The position numbers and the translations under genes were made by a program. A DNA stretch of 64,000 nt from Demequina soli (lineage in GTDB: Bacteria; Actinomycetota; Actinomycetes; Actinomycetales; Demequinaceae): positions 184,971 to 248,970 of the forward strand of contig NZ_BBLZ01000008.1 in NCBI RefSeq assembly GCF_000971195.1, written 5' to 3'. Shown here one piece after another: positions 25,636-32,978 of the stretch; the first letter of the stretch is position 1; each line of letters opens with the position of its first letter. Under the pieces are notes generated by a model. The model saw only the letters and a program-made list of their open reading frames with translations. It searched no databases and was not told the origin of the DNA.

Positions 25636-26528
25636 GCACAGCGTCGTGGTCGGCACCCGCCGCGGACGTGTCCCTCCCCCTCGACCTCATCCGTGAGCTC
25701 GTCGACCGCGAGCACCCGGACCTCGCCGACCTGCCGCTCGGCGACGCGTACGAGGGATGGGACAACGTCACGGTCCGGCTGGGGGACGCGCTGGCGGTGC
25801 GCGTGCCGCGCCGCGCGCACGCGGCCCAGATGGTCGAGCGCGAGCACGTGTGGCTGCCGCGGCTCGCGCCCGGGTGGGGCTTCCGGGCTCCCGTGCCGAC
25901 GCGGCTCGGCCGGCCGTCCGCGGAGGTGCCGTGGGCGTGGGCGATCGTGCCGTGGATCCCCGGCGAGCGCGCGTACCACGCGCCGCTCAGCGCGCGCGGC
26001 GCGGCCGACCTGGGGCGGGCCCTCGCCCGCGTCCACGTGCCCGCCCCCGACGATGCGCCGCGCAACCCGTACCGCTCCCCGCCGCTCGAGGAGCGCGCCG
26101 AGCGATTCGACGACCGCCTCGAGCGCATCGTCGAGACCGGGATCGCGCTCGACGCGGACCACGCGCGCGTGCAGTTCCACGCCGGCGCCGTGCGCCCGCG
26201 CCCCGTCGAGACGTGGGCGCACCTGGACCTGCACGGCGCGAACGTGCTGAGCGTGCGCGGCCGGCTCGGGGGGATCGTCGACTGGGGCGACCTGGGGGTC
26301 GCCGACCCCGCGACCGACCTGGGGCAGGCGTGGTGCCTCGTGGGCAGCGCGCGCATGCGGGACCTGCTCAAGGGTTACGGCGACGGGGTGGTGCCGCGCG
26401 ACGAGGCGACGATGCTGCGCGTGCGCGCGGAGGCGGTCGCCTTCGCGGTGACGCTCGCCGCCCTCGACGACGAGCCGTACCGCGCGGCGGGCGTGCGCGC
26501 GCTCGTCGACCTCGAGGTGGCGTCCTAG
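25632..26528 (+). CDS. aminoglycoside phosphotransferase-family kinase
   Basis: A 298-residue APH/choline-kinase-fold protein. The catalytic loop HLDLHGANVL has Asp199 and Asn204, and the metal-binding motif IVDWGD has Asp217 followed by GVADPATDL, so it should be active. The N-lobe shows WDNVTVRLGDALAVRVPRR and the hinge AIVPWIPGE. Members phosphorylate hydroxyl groups of antibiotics or small metabolites, or inactivate macrolides; the substrate cannot be read here. It is coupled to the upstream hydrolase by a 4-bp overlap. A catalytically degenerate relative lies at 28271. Confidence 0.88.
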   Translation: MSTASWSAPAADVSLPLDLIRELVDREHPDLADLPLGDAYEGWDNVTVRLGDALAVRVPRRAHAAQMVEREHVWLPRLAPGWGFRAPVPTRLGRPSAEVPWAWAIVPWIPGERAYHAPLSARGAADLGRALARVHVPAPDDAPRNPYRSPPLEERAERFDDRLERIVETGIALDADHARVQFHAGAVRPRPVETWAHLDLHGANVLSVRGRLGGIVDWGDLGVADPATDLGQAWCLVGSARMRDLLKGYGDGVVPRDEATMLRVRAEAVAFAVTLAALDDEPYRAAGVRALVDLEVAS

Positions 26529-26540
26529 GACCGTGGTGGG

Positions 26541-27374
26541 TCAGGCGCCCATCTTCTGGAGGAACGGCTCCAGCTCGACCCAGTTCTCCTCGTCGGTGCG
26601 GTCGTCGCGCCACAGGGCCATGTACTCGGCCTTGGTGGTCTCCGACGCCTCCTCCCACACGCGGATCGCGTGCGCGAGGTCGAAGTGCCAGTAGCCGACG
26701 ATGCGGAAGTGGGTGAGCGGGAGGCCAAGCTCGCGACGCAGCATCTGCCGGATCGCGCGCGACTCCTTGGCCTCGCACGCGACCCACACGTAGGAGGCCG
26801 CGGCCGGGGCGAGCAGGCCGTCGGCGAGCTCCGCCAGCGCATCCTTGAGCACCGAGGCACGCATCCCGTTGCCCGCGAGGCGCCAGTCGATCGTCGCGGT
26901 CGCCGCGGTCGGCAGGTCGCGCGCGTCGGCCATGTCGGACAGCTCGACCACGACGTGGAAGACCTCGTCGGCCGTCGCCTCCGCGAGCACGCGCGCGATC
27001 GCGGGCAGCGCGGTCGCGTCGCCGACCAGCACGCGCACGCCGGCGCCGTCGGGCACCTCGTAGTAGCCCTTGGAGTCGGACACCTCGGTGCGGTCGCCGG
27101 GACGCGCCGTGCGGGCCCAGGTCGCACCCGGGCCGTCGCCGTGAAGGAAGACCTCCATCTCGAAGCCGTCGGGGGTGTGACCGCTCACCGTGTAGTGGCG
27201 CGCGCTGTGGCCGTCCGCGTCCGCCGTCTCCGCGCCGACCTCGACGTGCACGCACTCGTCCGGGGTGCCGTCGGACACCCACGCGGCCGGATCGTCGAGC
27301 CTCAGGCCCACGCGCACCATGTGCGCCGTGACCTGCTCGACCGTGGTGATCGTGGCGGCGTGGACCGTCTCCAT
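26541..27374 (-). CDS. siderophore-interacting FAD-binding reductase (SIP family)
   Basis: A 277-residue cytosolic flavoprotein of the ViuB/SIP family, which reduces Fe(III)-siderophores to free iron. RHYTVSGHTPDGFEMEVFLHGDGPGATWARTARPGD is the FAD-binding barrel region, and SKGYYEVPDGAGVRVLVGDATALPAIARVL matches the adjacent phosphate-binding part. The C-terminus has WVACEAKESRAIRQMLRRELGLP and VGYWHFD, both conserved in SIP proteins. An iron-box-like dyad lies 45 bp upstream of the start, so repression by an IdeR/DtxR protein under iron plenty is likely. Confidence 0.93.
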   Translation of the reverse strand: METVHAATITTVEQVTAHMVRVGLRLDDPAAWVSDGTPDECVHVEVGAETADADGHSARHYTVSGHTPDGFEMEVFLHGDGPGATWARTARPGDRTEVSDSKGYYEVPDGAGVRVLVGDATALPAIARVLAEATADEVFHVVVELSDMADARDLPTAATATIDWRLAGNGMRASVLKDALAELADGLLAPAAASYVWVACEAKESRAIRQMLRRELGLPLTHFRIVGYWHFDLAHAIRVWEEASETTKAEYMALWRDDRTDEENWVELEPFLQKMGA

Positions 27375-27418
27375 GGGGCTCCGTTCGCGGGATCCACGCG
27401 GGCCGGGGCGCCCGCGAC

Positions 27419-27439
27419 GTAGGTGAGGCTTGCCTCACC
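27419..27439 (-). promoter_or_regulatory. IdeR/DtxR-type iron box
   Basis: GGTGAGGC-TT-GCCTCACC (27422-27439) is a perfect inverted repeat. In the wider 19-bp alignment (27419-27437), 14 positions match the IdeR/DtxR consensus TTAGGTTAGGCTAACCTAA. It lies 45 bp upstream of the SIP start. Confidence 0.7.
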
Positions 27440-27522
27440 GATGCAGTGTACGACAGATCCGCAACGACGACGTTTCCTAATTCAATTGCGCGAAATGCCG
27501 GGCTCACGTCGTTATGCGGCCC

Positions 27523-27528
27523 TATCGT
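27523..27528 (+). promoter_or_regulatory. leaderless-type -10 element (TATCGT) of the GNAT gene
   Basis: TATCGT ends 6 nt before the GTG at 27535 and decides that start over an in-frame ATG at 27514, which would lie upstream of the transcript start. Confidence 0.5.
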
Positions 27529-27534
27529 GTGCCC

Positions 27535-28101
27535 GTGGCCTTCACACCCCTGCACACCGCGCGACTGGTGCTCCGCCCCTTCACCGAGGAGGACGCGGAG
27601 GACTTCGCCGCGCGCCGCTCCGACCCGGAGACCGCGATGTACCAGGCGTGGCGCGTCCCCTACTCGGTGGAGAAGGCGCTCGAGGTGATCCGCGAGAGCG
27701 AACGTCACGACGGCCCCGTGCCGGGCCACTGGTTCCAGCTCGACGTGCAGCGTCTCGCCGACGGCCGCACGGTCGGCGACGTCGCCGTGTACCTGCACGA
27801 CCACGGCCACACGGCCGAGGTCGGCTACACGCTCCACACGTGGGCGCGCCGCAAGGGCTACGCCACCGAGGCCACCACCGCGATGATCGACTACCTCGTG
27901 GACGTCACGGGCGTCCACCGCATCGAGGCGGCCACGCACCCCGACAACTCGCGCTCCATCCAGGTCCTCGAGCGGCTCGGCTTCCGCGCGGAGGGCGTCA
28001 AGCGCGAGGCGTTCTGGGTCGAGGACGAGGTCTCGGACGACGCGATCTTCGGCCTGCTCGCGAGCGAATGGGTCGCGATGCGCGCCCTGCCGGCCCCCTG
28101 A
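27535..28101 (+). CDS. GNAT acetyltransferase, RimJ/RimL-like
   Basis: A 188-residue N-acetyltransferase of the Acetyltransf_3 group. LHTARLVLRPFTEEDAEDFAARRSDP is the classic start, followed by VGDVAVYLHDHGHTAEVGYTLHTWARRKGYATEA, in which RRKGYATEA is the acetyl-CoA pyrophosphate loop. HPDNSRSIQVLERLGFRAEG is the C-terminal signature. Substrates in this group include ribosomal proteins, small amines and antibiotics. GTG at 27535 was chosen because the family pattern starts right after it. It is divergent from the SIP gene across a 160-bp, comparatively AT-rich gap. Confidence 0.85.
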   Translation: MAFTPLHTARLVLRPFTEEDAEDFAARRSDPETAMYQAWRVPYSVEKALEVIRESERHDGPVPGHWFQLDVQRLADGRTVGDVAVYLHDHGHTAEVGYTLHTWARRKGYATEATTAMIDYLVDVTGVHRIEAATHPDNSRSIQVLERLGFRAEGVKREAFWVEDEVSDDAIFGLLASEWVAMRALPAP

Positions 28102-28136
28102 TTCACGGAATCTTCACACACGCGACGCGGGACGCT

Positions 28137-28238
28137 TCACACGCGCACGGCGGCGACGTCACCGCATCGTCCGCCGGCCTGGGGCGCGGCGCGACGTTCA
28201 CGCTGTCCCTCCCGGCGCGCCGCCCCCACCAGGCGTGA
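28137..28238 (+). pseudogene. remnant of a histidine kinase C-terminus
   Basis: In one frame this stretch reads HAHGGDVTASSAGLGRGATF followed by TLSLPARRPHQA and a stop at 28236-28238. This is the canonical last part of a HATPase_c domain (HGG-V-S-GLGRGATF-LP). There is no start codon and no kinase body upstream; the preceding gene ends at 28101 in another frame. I read it as the surviving 3' end of a deleted sensor kinase. It holds one iterated-motif copy (28164-28172), and its stop overlaps the -35 of the next promoter. Confidence 0.65.
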
Positions 28239-28263
28239 CGTCGTCACGCGGCGCCGCTAGGGT
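28235..28263 (+). promoter_or_regulatory. leaderless promoter of the APH-like gene
   Basis: GTGACG (28235-28240), a 17-bp spacer and TAGGGT (28258-28263) end 7 nt before the ATG at 28271. Both hexamers and the spacing are good, and no ribosome site lies between. Confidence 0.6.
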
Positions 28264-28270
28264 GATCCGC

Positions 28271-29170
28271 ATGCTGCCCGACGCCCGTGCCACCCTCCCC
28301 CTGACGGTGCCGGACGAGACGGTCCGCGCGCTCATCGACGACCAGTTCCCTCACCTCGCGGACCTCGAGCTGGGGCGCCGCTACACGCTCGAGGACCACT
28401 TCGCGATCCGCATCGGCGACCACCACGGCGCGCTGTTCCCGCGGCTCGGGGCCGACGACCCGCTGTTCGCGCGCGCCGCCGACGTCCTCGCGCCCCACCT
28501 CGACCGGTGGAGCTTCCCCGTGAGCGCCCCGATCGAGACCGGGCGGCCGGGCCACGGCTTCCCGTTCCACTGGGCCCTCGTCGACTGGGTGTCGGCGTCG
28601 ACGGCCGCGTTCGTGCCGCTGCACGCGGACTCGGCGCGCGACCTCGGCTCCGCCCTGCGCGAGGTGCACCGCCCCGCCTCCGCCGACGCGCCGCTCAACC
28701 CGCTCACCGCGCGCGGCCTCGCGAGCCTCGTCGACGACTGGGAGCGCCTGCTCGTGTTCGCGTCCCTGCGAGGCGCCCCCGAGAACCGCGTCCTCGACGT
28801 CGAGGCGACCGACGCGCTGTTCCGCGTGGGCGTCGCCGCGCCCGTCGACGTCGAGCCCCGGTGGACCCACGGGCGCCTCGAGCCCCGCTCGATCCAGTCC
28901 GACCGCGGCCGCTTCGCCGGCATCCTCATCTGGCACAGCTTCGGCGCGGGCGACCCCGCCGCCGACCTGGGCGGCGCTGCCACCGTGGTCCCGCTCGAGA
29001 TGCGCGACGAGCTGTACGCCGGCTACGGCGAGGTCAGCGCCCCCACCGCATGGCGCGCGCAGTCGTACCAGCTGCTCGCCGCGATGCGGCACATCGAGAT
29101 CGACGACCCGTTCCTCGCGCGCATGGCGTGGGAGCGGCTGCTCGAGCTCGGCCTCGCCCACGAGGCGTAG
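28271..29170 (+). CDS. degenerate aminoglycoside phosphotransferase-fold protein (likely pseudokinase)
   Basis: A 299-residue protein whose whole layout matches the APH family, including a C-lobe phrase GDPAADLGG. The catalytic residues are replaced. The loop that should be HGDxxxxN reads HGRLEPRS (Arg202 for Asp, Ser207 for Asn), and the metal motif IVDW reads LIWH (Ile220 for Asp). The reading frame is intact with normal GC and codon pattern, and its leaderless promoter is one of the best in the window, so it looks maintained. It could bind a ligand or sequester an antibiotic without phosphorylating it. Compare the intact relative at 25632. Confidence 0.7.
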   Translation: MLPDARATLPLTVPDETVRALIDDQFPHLADLELGRRYTLEDHFAIRIGDHHGALFPRLGADDPLFARAADVLAPHLDRWSFPVSAPIETGRPGHGFPFHWALVDWVSASTAAFVPLHADSARDLGSALREVHRPASADAPLNPLTARGLASLVDDWERLLVFASLRGAPENRVLDVEATDALFRVGVAAPVDVEPRWTHGRLEPRSIQSDRGRFAGILIWHSFGAGDPAADLGGAATVVPLEMRDELYAGYGEVSAPTAWRAQSYQLLAAMRHIEIDDPFLARMAWERLLELGLAHEA

Positions 29171-29266
29171 CGCCCGCCGGGCCGTCGCGCCCGGCCGCCC
29201 CGTGCATCGTCCACCGAAGGACGCCGGTCCTGGCCGTCCGCCCACGTAGGTGAGAGAGTGGGCCGC

Positions 29267-29746
29267 ATGGACATCTTCGAGACCCCGCTCCCCGGAGTCG
29301 GCGTCCGCTACGAGTTCACCGCGGAGGGAGGCGACCACGTCGGCGTGGTCGTGCGGCGCGACGGCAAGCGCGACATCGCCCTGTACGACCGGGAGGACCC
29401 GGACGCCTGCCGCGGCACCGTCGAGCTGTCCGAGGGCGACGCGGGCCGGCTCGCCGAGCTGCTCGGCGGCACCAACATCATCGCCCGCCTCGAGGACCTG
29501 CGGCACACCGTCGTCGGCCTCGCGATCGAGTGGGTGACGATGCCCGCGGCCGGCGGGCTCGTGGGCCGCTCGCTCGCGGAGGGCCGCATCCGGACGCTCA
29601 CCTCGGCCTCCGTCGTCGCGGTGATCCGCGGCGACCAGGGGATCCCCGGGATCGAGCCGTCCTTCGTCTTCGAGCCGGGCGACACCGTCCTGGTGATGGG
29701 ATCCGACGAGGCCGTGGACCGCGCGGCCGACATCCTCACGGGCTGA
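29267..29746 (+). CDS. TrkA-C domain regulatory subunit (KhtT-like)
   Basis: A 159-residue cytosolic protein. The N-terminal half (ETPLPGVGVRYEFTAEGGDHVGVVVRRDGKRDIALYD) is typical of KhtT-type subunits, and the C-terminal half (VGRSLAEGRIRTLTSASVVAVIRGDQGIPGIEPSFVFEPGDTVLVMGS) is an RCK/TrkA-C ligand-binding domain. It sits 3 bp before a CPA2 antiporter gene. In Bacillus, KhtT gates the K+/H+ antiporter KhtU and binds cyclic di-AMP, so a similar role is expected. ATG at 29267 was preferred to a GTG 9 bp upstream because GAGAGT lies 7 nt before the ATG. Confidence 0.88.
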   Translation: MDIFETPLPGVGVRYEFTAEGGDHVGVVVRRDGKRDIALYDREDPDACRGTVELSEGDAGRLAELLGGTNIIARLEDLRHTVVGLAIEWVTMPAAGGLVGRSLAEGRIRTLTSASVVAVIRGDQGIPGIEPSFVFEPGDTVLVMGSDEAVDRAADILTG

Positions 29747-29749
29747 TCG

Positions 29750-30994
29750 ATGATCGCCGCGACCGCACCCGAGACGGGCCTGCGCGTCGTAGCCGCGGGC
29801 GCCTCCGTGGGACACACGGCGACGGTGCTCATCGAGCTGGGGATCGTGTTCATCGTCCTGTCCCTGCTCGGGCGGCTCGCGGGGCGCATCGGCATCCCCT
29901 CCATCCCGTTGTACCTGCTCGCGGGCCTGTGCATGGGCGACGGCGGGTTCATCCCCATCGACGCGGGCGAGGAGTTCCTCGCGACGGGCGCCCAGATCGG
30001 CGTCGTGCTGCTCCTGCTGCTGCTCGGCCTCGAGTACTCGCCCGACGACCTCCGCGTGGGCCTGCGCACCACGTGGCGCGCCGGCCTGCTCGACCTCGCG
30101 CTCAACGCGATCCCCGGCTTCGCCGTCGGGCTGCTGCTGGGGTGGTCGGCCACCGCATCGGTCCTGCTCGCGGGCGTGACCTACATCTCCAGCTCGGGCA
30201 TCATCGCGCGCCTGCTCGACGACTTCGACCGGCTCGCGAACCGCGAGACCCCCGTCATCCTCAGCCTGCTCGTCATGGAGGACATCGCGATGGCGGTGTT
30301 CCTGCCGATCCTCGCGGTCGCGCTCGTCGGCGCGACCCTCGCGCAGGGCGCGATCGCCGCGGCCGTCGCGATCGGCATCGTCGCGCTCGCGTTCCTCACC
30401 GCGATGCGCTTCTCCCACCAGGTGTCCACCGCGGTGCACTCCCACTCGCGCGAGCTGCTCGTGCTCACGGTGCTCGGCCTCGCGTTCCTCGTCGCCGGGC
30501 TCGCCGAGGCCGTCCAGGTGTCCGCCGCGGTCGGCGCGTTCCTGCTCGGCCTGACCCTGTCGGGCAACGTCGCCGACCAGCTGCGCGGCGTCATGCCTCC
30601 CCTGCGCGACGTGTTCGCGGGCATCTTCTTCGTGTTCTTCGGCATCACCATCGACCCGCGCGACCTGGGGCCCGTGCTCCTGCCGGCGCTCGCGCTCGCG
30701 CTCGTCACCGGCGTCACCAAGATCGTCACGGGCGTGTGGGCGGCGAGGCGCGCGGGCATCGGTCCCAAGGGCCAGTGGCGCACCGGGCTGTCGCTCATCC
30801 CGCGCGGCGAGTTCTCCATCGTGATCGCGGGCCTCGGCGTGTCCGCCGGCGTGCAGCCGACGCTCGGCCCCCTCGCCGCGGCCTACGTGCTCACGCTCGC
30901 GGCCGTGGGTTCCGTGCTCATGCGCTTCGCGGACCGGATCCGGTCGCCGCTGAAGGCCGCCGCGCCCGCGTCACGGCCGCGCCCTGCCGTGTGA
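29750..30994 (+). CDS. CPA2-family cation/proton antiporter (KhtU-like)
   Basis: A 414-residue membrane protein with about 12-13 helices. Family marks include RIGIPSIPLYLLAGLCMGDGG, ITYISSSG-like TYISSSGIIARLLDDF, LLVMEDIAMAVFLPIL with the conserved acidic pair, and FFVFFGITIDPRDL near the end. GLSLIPRGEFSIVIAGLG is the last conserved helix. It probably exchanges K+ (or Na+) for H+ across the membrane, under control of the TrkA-C subunit encoded immediately upstream. No KTN/TrkA-N domain is fused at the C-terminus, which agrees with a separate regulatory subunit. Confidence 0.9.
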   Translation: MIAATAPETGLRVVAAGASVGHTATVLIELGIVFIVLSLLGRLAGRIGIPSIPLYLLAGLCMGDGGFIPIDAGEEFLATGAQIGVVLLLLLLGLEYSPDDLRVGLRTTWRAGLLDLALNAIPGFAVGLLLGWSATASVLLAGVTYISSSGIIARLLDDFDRLANRETPVILSLLVMEDIAMAVFLPILAVALVGATLAQGAIAAAVAIGIVALAFLTAMRFSHQVSTAVHSHSRELLVLTVLGLAFLVAGLAEAVQVSAAVGAFLLGLTLSGNVADQLRGVMPPLRDVFAGIFFVFFGITIDPRDLGPVLLPALALALVTGVTKIVTGVWAARRAGIGPKGQWRTGLSLIPRGEFSIVIAGLGVSAGVQPTLGPLAAAYVLTLAAVGSVLMRFADRIRSPLKAAAPASRPRPAV

Positions 30995-30995
30995 G

Positions 30996-31039
30996 ACGAT
31001 GTGCCATCGTTCCCCCGGGGGGTGCCAGCGGGACGATGC
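30996..31039 (+). terminator. compound hairpin after the antiporter, built from iterated-motif arms
   Basis: ACGATG-TGC-CATCGT (30996-31010) is a perfect small hairpin 1 bp after the stop. The arm CATCGTTCCC can instead pair with GGGACGATG (to 31038) across a CCCCCGGGGGG stretch. The right arm is a perfect iterated-motif copy (31031-31039) and the left arms are near copies. Confidence 0.55.
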
Positions 31040-31114
31040 GCCGGCCACGTCGCGCAATTGGAGTGGCGTCCGCGTGACGTCGCGCGAGAGCTCATCCCCC
31101 TGTGAGGTTCCCAC

Positions 31115-32455
31115 GTGCTCACCCCCTATCGGGGCATCCTCGCCCTGCCCGGCGCCCGCGCGTTCACCGCGTGGGGCCTCGTCGCGCGCATCCAGATGGG
31201 TCTGACCGGCCTCGCGACGTTCCTGCTGGTGCAGATCGAGTACGGGCGGTACGAGACCGCGGGGCTCGTGGTCGCGGCGATCGCCGTGTCGTCGTCGATC
31301 GTGTCGCCGCAGGTGGGGCGGCTCGTCGACGCGTACGGCCAGTCGCGCGTGCTGCGGATCGGGTACGCGATCGCGATCGTCGGGCGCGTCGCGCTCGTCG
31401 CGGCGGCGCTGACCCACCAGCCGCTGTGGGTGCTCCTGGTGCTCACCCCTCTGTTCGCGGCGGGCGGCACGCAGTCGACGCACACGCGCGCCCGGTGGAC
31501 GCACATCGTCCCGGACAAGGACGCGCTCAACACCGCGTTCTCCCTCGAGTCGGCGCTCGAGGAGGTGCTGTTCGTGGCCGGCCCCGCGCTCGCCACGATC
31601 CTCGCGACCCAGGTCGCGTCCTGGCTGCCGTCCGCGATCGCCGTCGTGTCCCTCGCGATCGGCGGCTACGGCTTCCTCGCCCTCAGGGCCACCGAGCCCC
31701 CCGCCCGCCGCGCCGACGCACGCCGTCACCAGGCGGGACGCGAGGCCTCCACGGCGCTCGTGGTCGACGGCACCCTCGAGCGCATCGGCCTGCCGCCGAA
31801 GCCGCGCGCGCGGCGCCGCATCCGGGGCGCGCTGCGCGGCCACCTGCTCGTCACCACGCCCGCGCTCATCGTCACCACCGTGATCTTCGGCACGCAGGGC
31901 GCGATGTTCGCCTCGGTCGACGCCGCGACCGTCGCGTTCGCCGAGGAGCTCGGCATGAAGGACCGCGCGGGTCTCGTGCTCGCCGTGTGGGCGGTCGGGT
32001 CGCTGGTCGGCGGGCTCGCGTACGGCTCGCGCGTGTGGTCGCGCACCCTCGCATCCCGCCTGCTGTGGGGCGTGTCGGTGACGGGCATCGGCGCGGTGTC
32101 GTTCGGCTTCGCGCCGAGCCTCGGCGTGCTCGCGGCGCTCATGTTCCTCACGGGCCTGGCGATCGCGCCGACGATGGCGGTGGGCGACGGCGTCACCCAT
32201 GCCCTCGTGCCCCGGACGCGCCTCACCGAGGGCATGACGTGGACCCGCACCGGCATGGACATCGGCATCGCGGCGGGCGCATGGCTCGCCGGCGCCGTCA
32301 TCGACCGTCACGGGTCCGCGGGCGGGTTCCTGGTCACCGCGTGCGCCGGCGTCGCGGGCGTGCTCATCGCCGTGGCCGCGTGGCGCTACCTGCGCGCCAA
32401 GCGGGCCTACGAGGAGACGATCACGCGCGACAAGGACGTGCTGGTCCCCGCCTGA
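31115..32455 (+). CDS. MFS transporter, paralogue of the one at 11988
   Basis: A 446-residue major facilitator protein with about 12 helices. It starts with GTG at 31115 (MLTPYRGILALPGARAF), which follows GTGAGGTT. Paralogy with the 11988 product is obvious in ARWTHIVPDKDALNTAFSLE, EEVLFVAGPALATILAT, GLVLAVWAVGSLVGGLAYGSR and LTEGMTWTRTGMDIG, all at equivalent positions. It has a longer basic central loop (ARRADARRHQAGREAS and RPKPRAR-like stretch). The substrate is unknown; drug or metabolite export is usual for this branch. The PAT-like acetyltransferase starts 16 bp downstream. Confidence 0.86.
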   Translation: MLTPYRGILALPGARAFTAWGLVARIQMGLTGLATFLLVQIEYGRYETAGLVVAAIAVSSSIVSPQVGRLVDAYGQSRVLRIGYAIAIVGRVALVAAALTHQPLWVLLVLTPLFAAGGTQSTHTRARWTHIVPDKDALNTAFSLESALEEVLFVAGPALATILATQVASWLPSAIAVVSLAIGGYGFLALRATEPPARRADARRHQAGREASTALVVDGTLERIGLPPKPRARRRIRGALRGHLLVTTPALIVTTVIFGTQGAMFASVDAATVAFAEELGMKDRAGLVLAVWAVGSLVGGLAYGSRVWSRTLASRLLWGVSVTGIGAVSFGFAPSLGVLAALMFLTGLAIAPTMAVGDGVTHALVPRTRLTEGMTWTRTGMDIGIAAGAWLAGAVIDRHGSAGGFLVTACAGVAGVLIAVAAWRYLRAKRAYEETITRDKDVLVPA

Positions 32456-32471
32456 CCTCCATACTGGGCTG

Positions 32472-32978
32472 GTGATCCGTGACGCCAACCCGGCCGCCGA
32501 TGCGGCCCGCCTCGCCGACATCTACAACCACTACGTCGCCGTCGACACCGCGACCTTCGAGACCGACCCCGTGTCGGCCGACGAGATGTGGGCACGCATG
32601 GAGCGCCTCCAGGGGCGCGGCCTCCCGTACCTGGTCGCCGAGCGCGACGGTGTGGTGGTCGGGTACGCGTACGCGGGCCCGTACCGCGACCGCGCGGCGT
32701 ACCGCCACACGCTCGAGGCCACGGTCTACCTCGACGCGTCGGTGCGACGCGGCGGCGTGGGGACGGAGCTGTACACGGCGCTTCTCGCGCGGCTGCGTGG
32801 GCTGGAGGGCTCGGAGCATGCGCCGGTGCGCTCGGTGCTGGGCGTGATCGCGCTGCCACACCCGGGCTCGGTGGCGCTGCACGAGCGCTTCGGCTTCACC
32901 CACGTGGGCACGATCCGCGAGGCGGGCTACAAGCTCGACCGCTGGATCGACGTCGGGATCTGGCAGCTCACCCTCTGA
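32472..32978 (+). CDS. phosphinothricin acetyltransferase-like GNAT
   Basis: A 168-residue acetyltransferase. IYNHYVAVDTATFETDPVS is the signature opening of the PAT/Bar group. YAYAGPYRDRAAYRHTLEATVYLDASVRRGGVGTELY contains the acetyl-CoA loop RRGGVG, and HERFGFTHVGTIREAGYKLDRWIDVGIWQL is the conserved end. Relatives acetylate phosphinothricin, methionine sulfone or sulfoximine; actual substrate unproved. It starts with GTG at 32472, with TACTGG just upstream and no ribosome site. It may be co-expressed with the MFS gene. Its last 11 bp overlap the convergent AbiEi gene. Confidence 0.88.
   Translation: MIRDANPAADAARLADIYNHYVAVDTATFETDPVSADEMWARMERLQGRGLPYLVAERDGVVVGYAYAGPYRDRAAYRHTLEATVYLDASVRRGGVGTELYTALLARLRGLEGSEHAPVRSVLGVIALPHPGSVALHERFGFTHVGTIREAGYKLDRWIDVGIWQLTL

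Noticed and set aside
27514..27534. ATG start for the GNAT gene
   Set aside because: No ribosome site, the added residues are not in the family, and the TATCGT box places transcription at the GTG.
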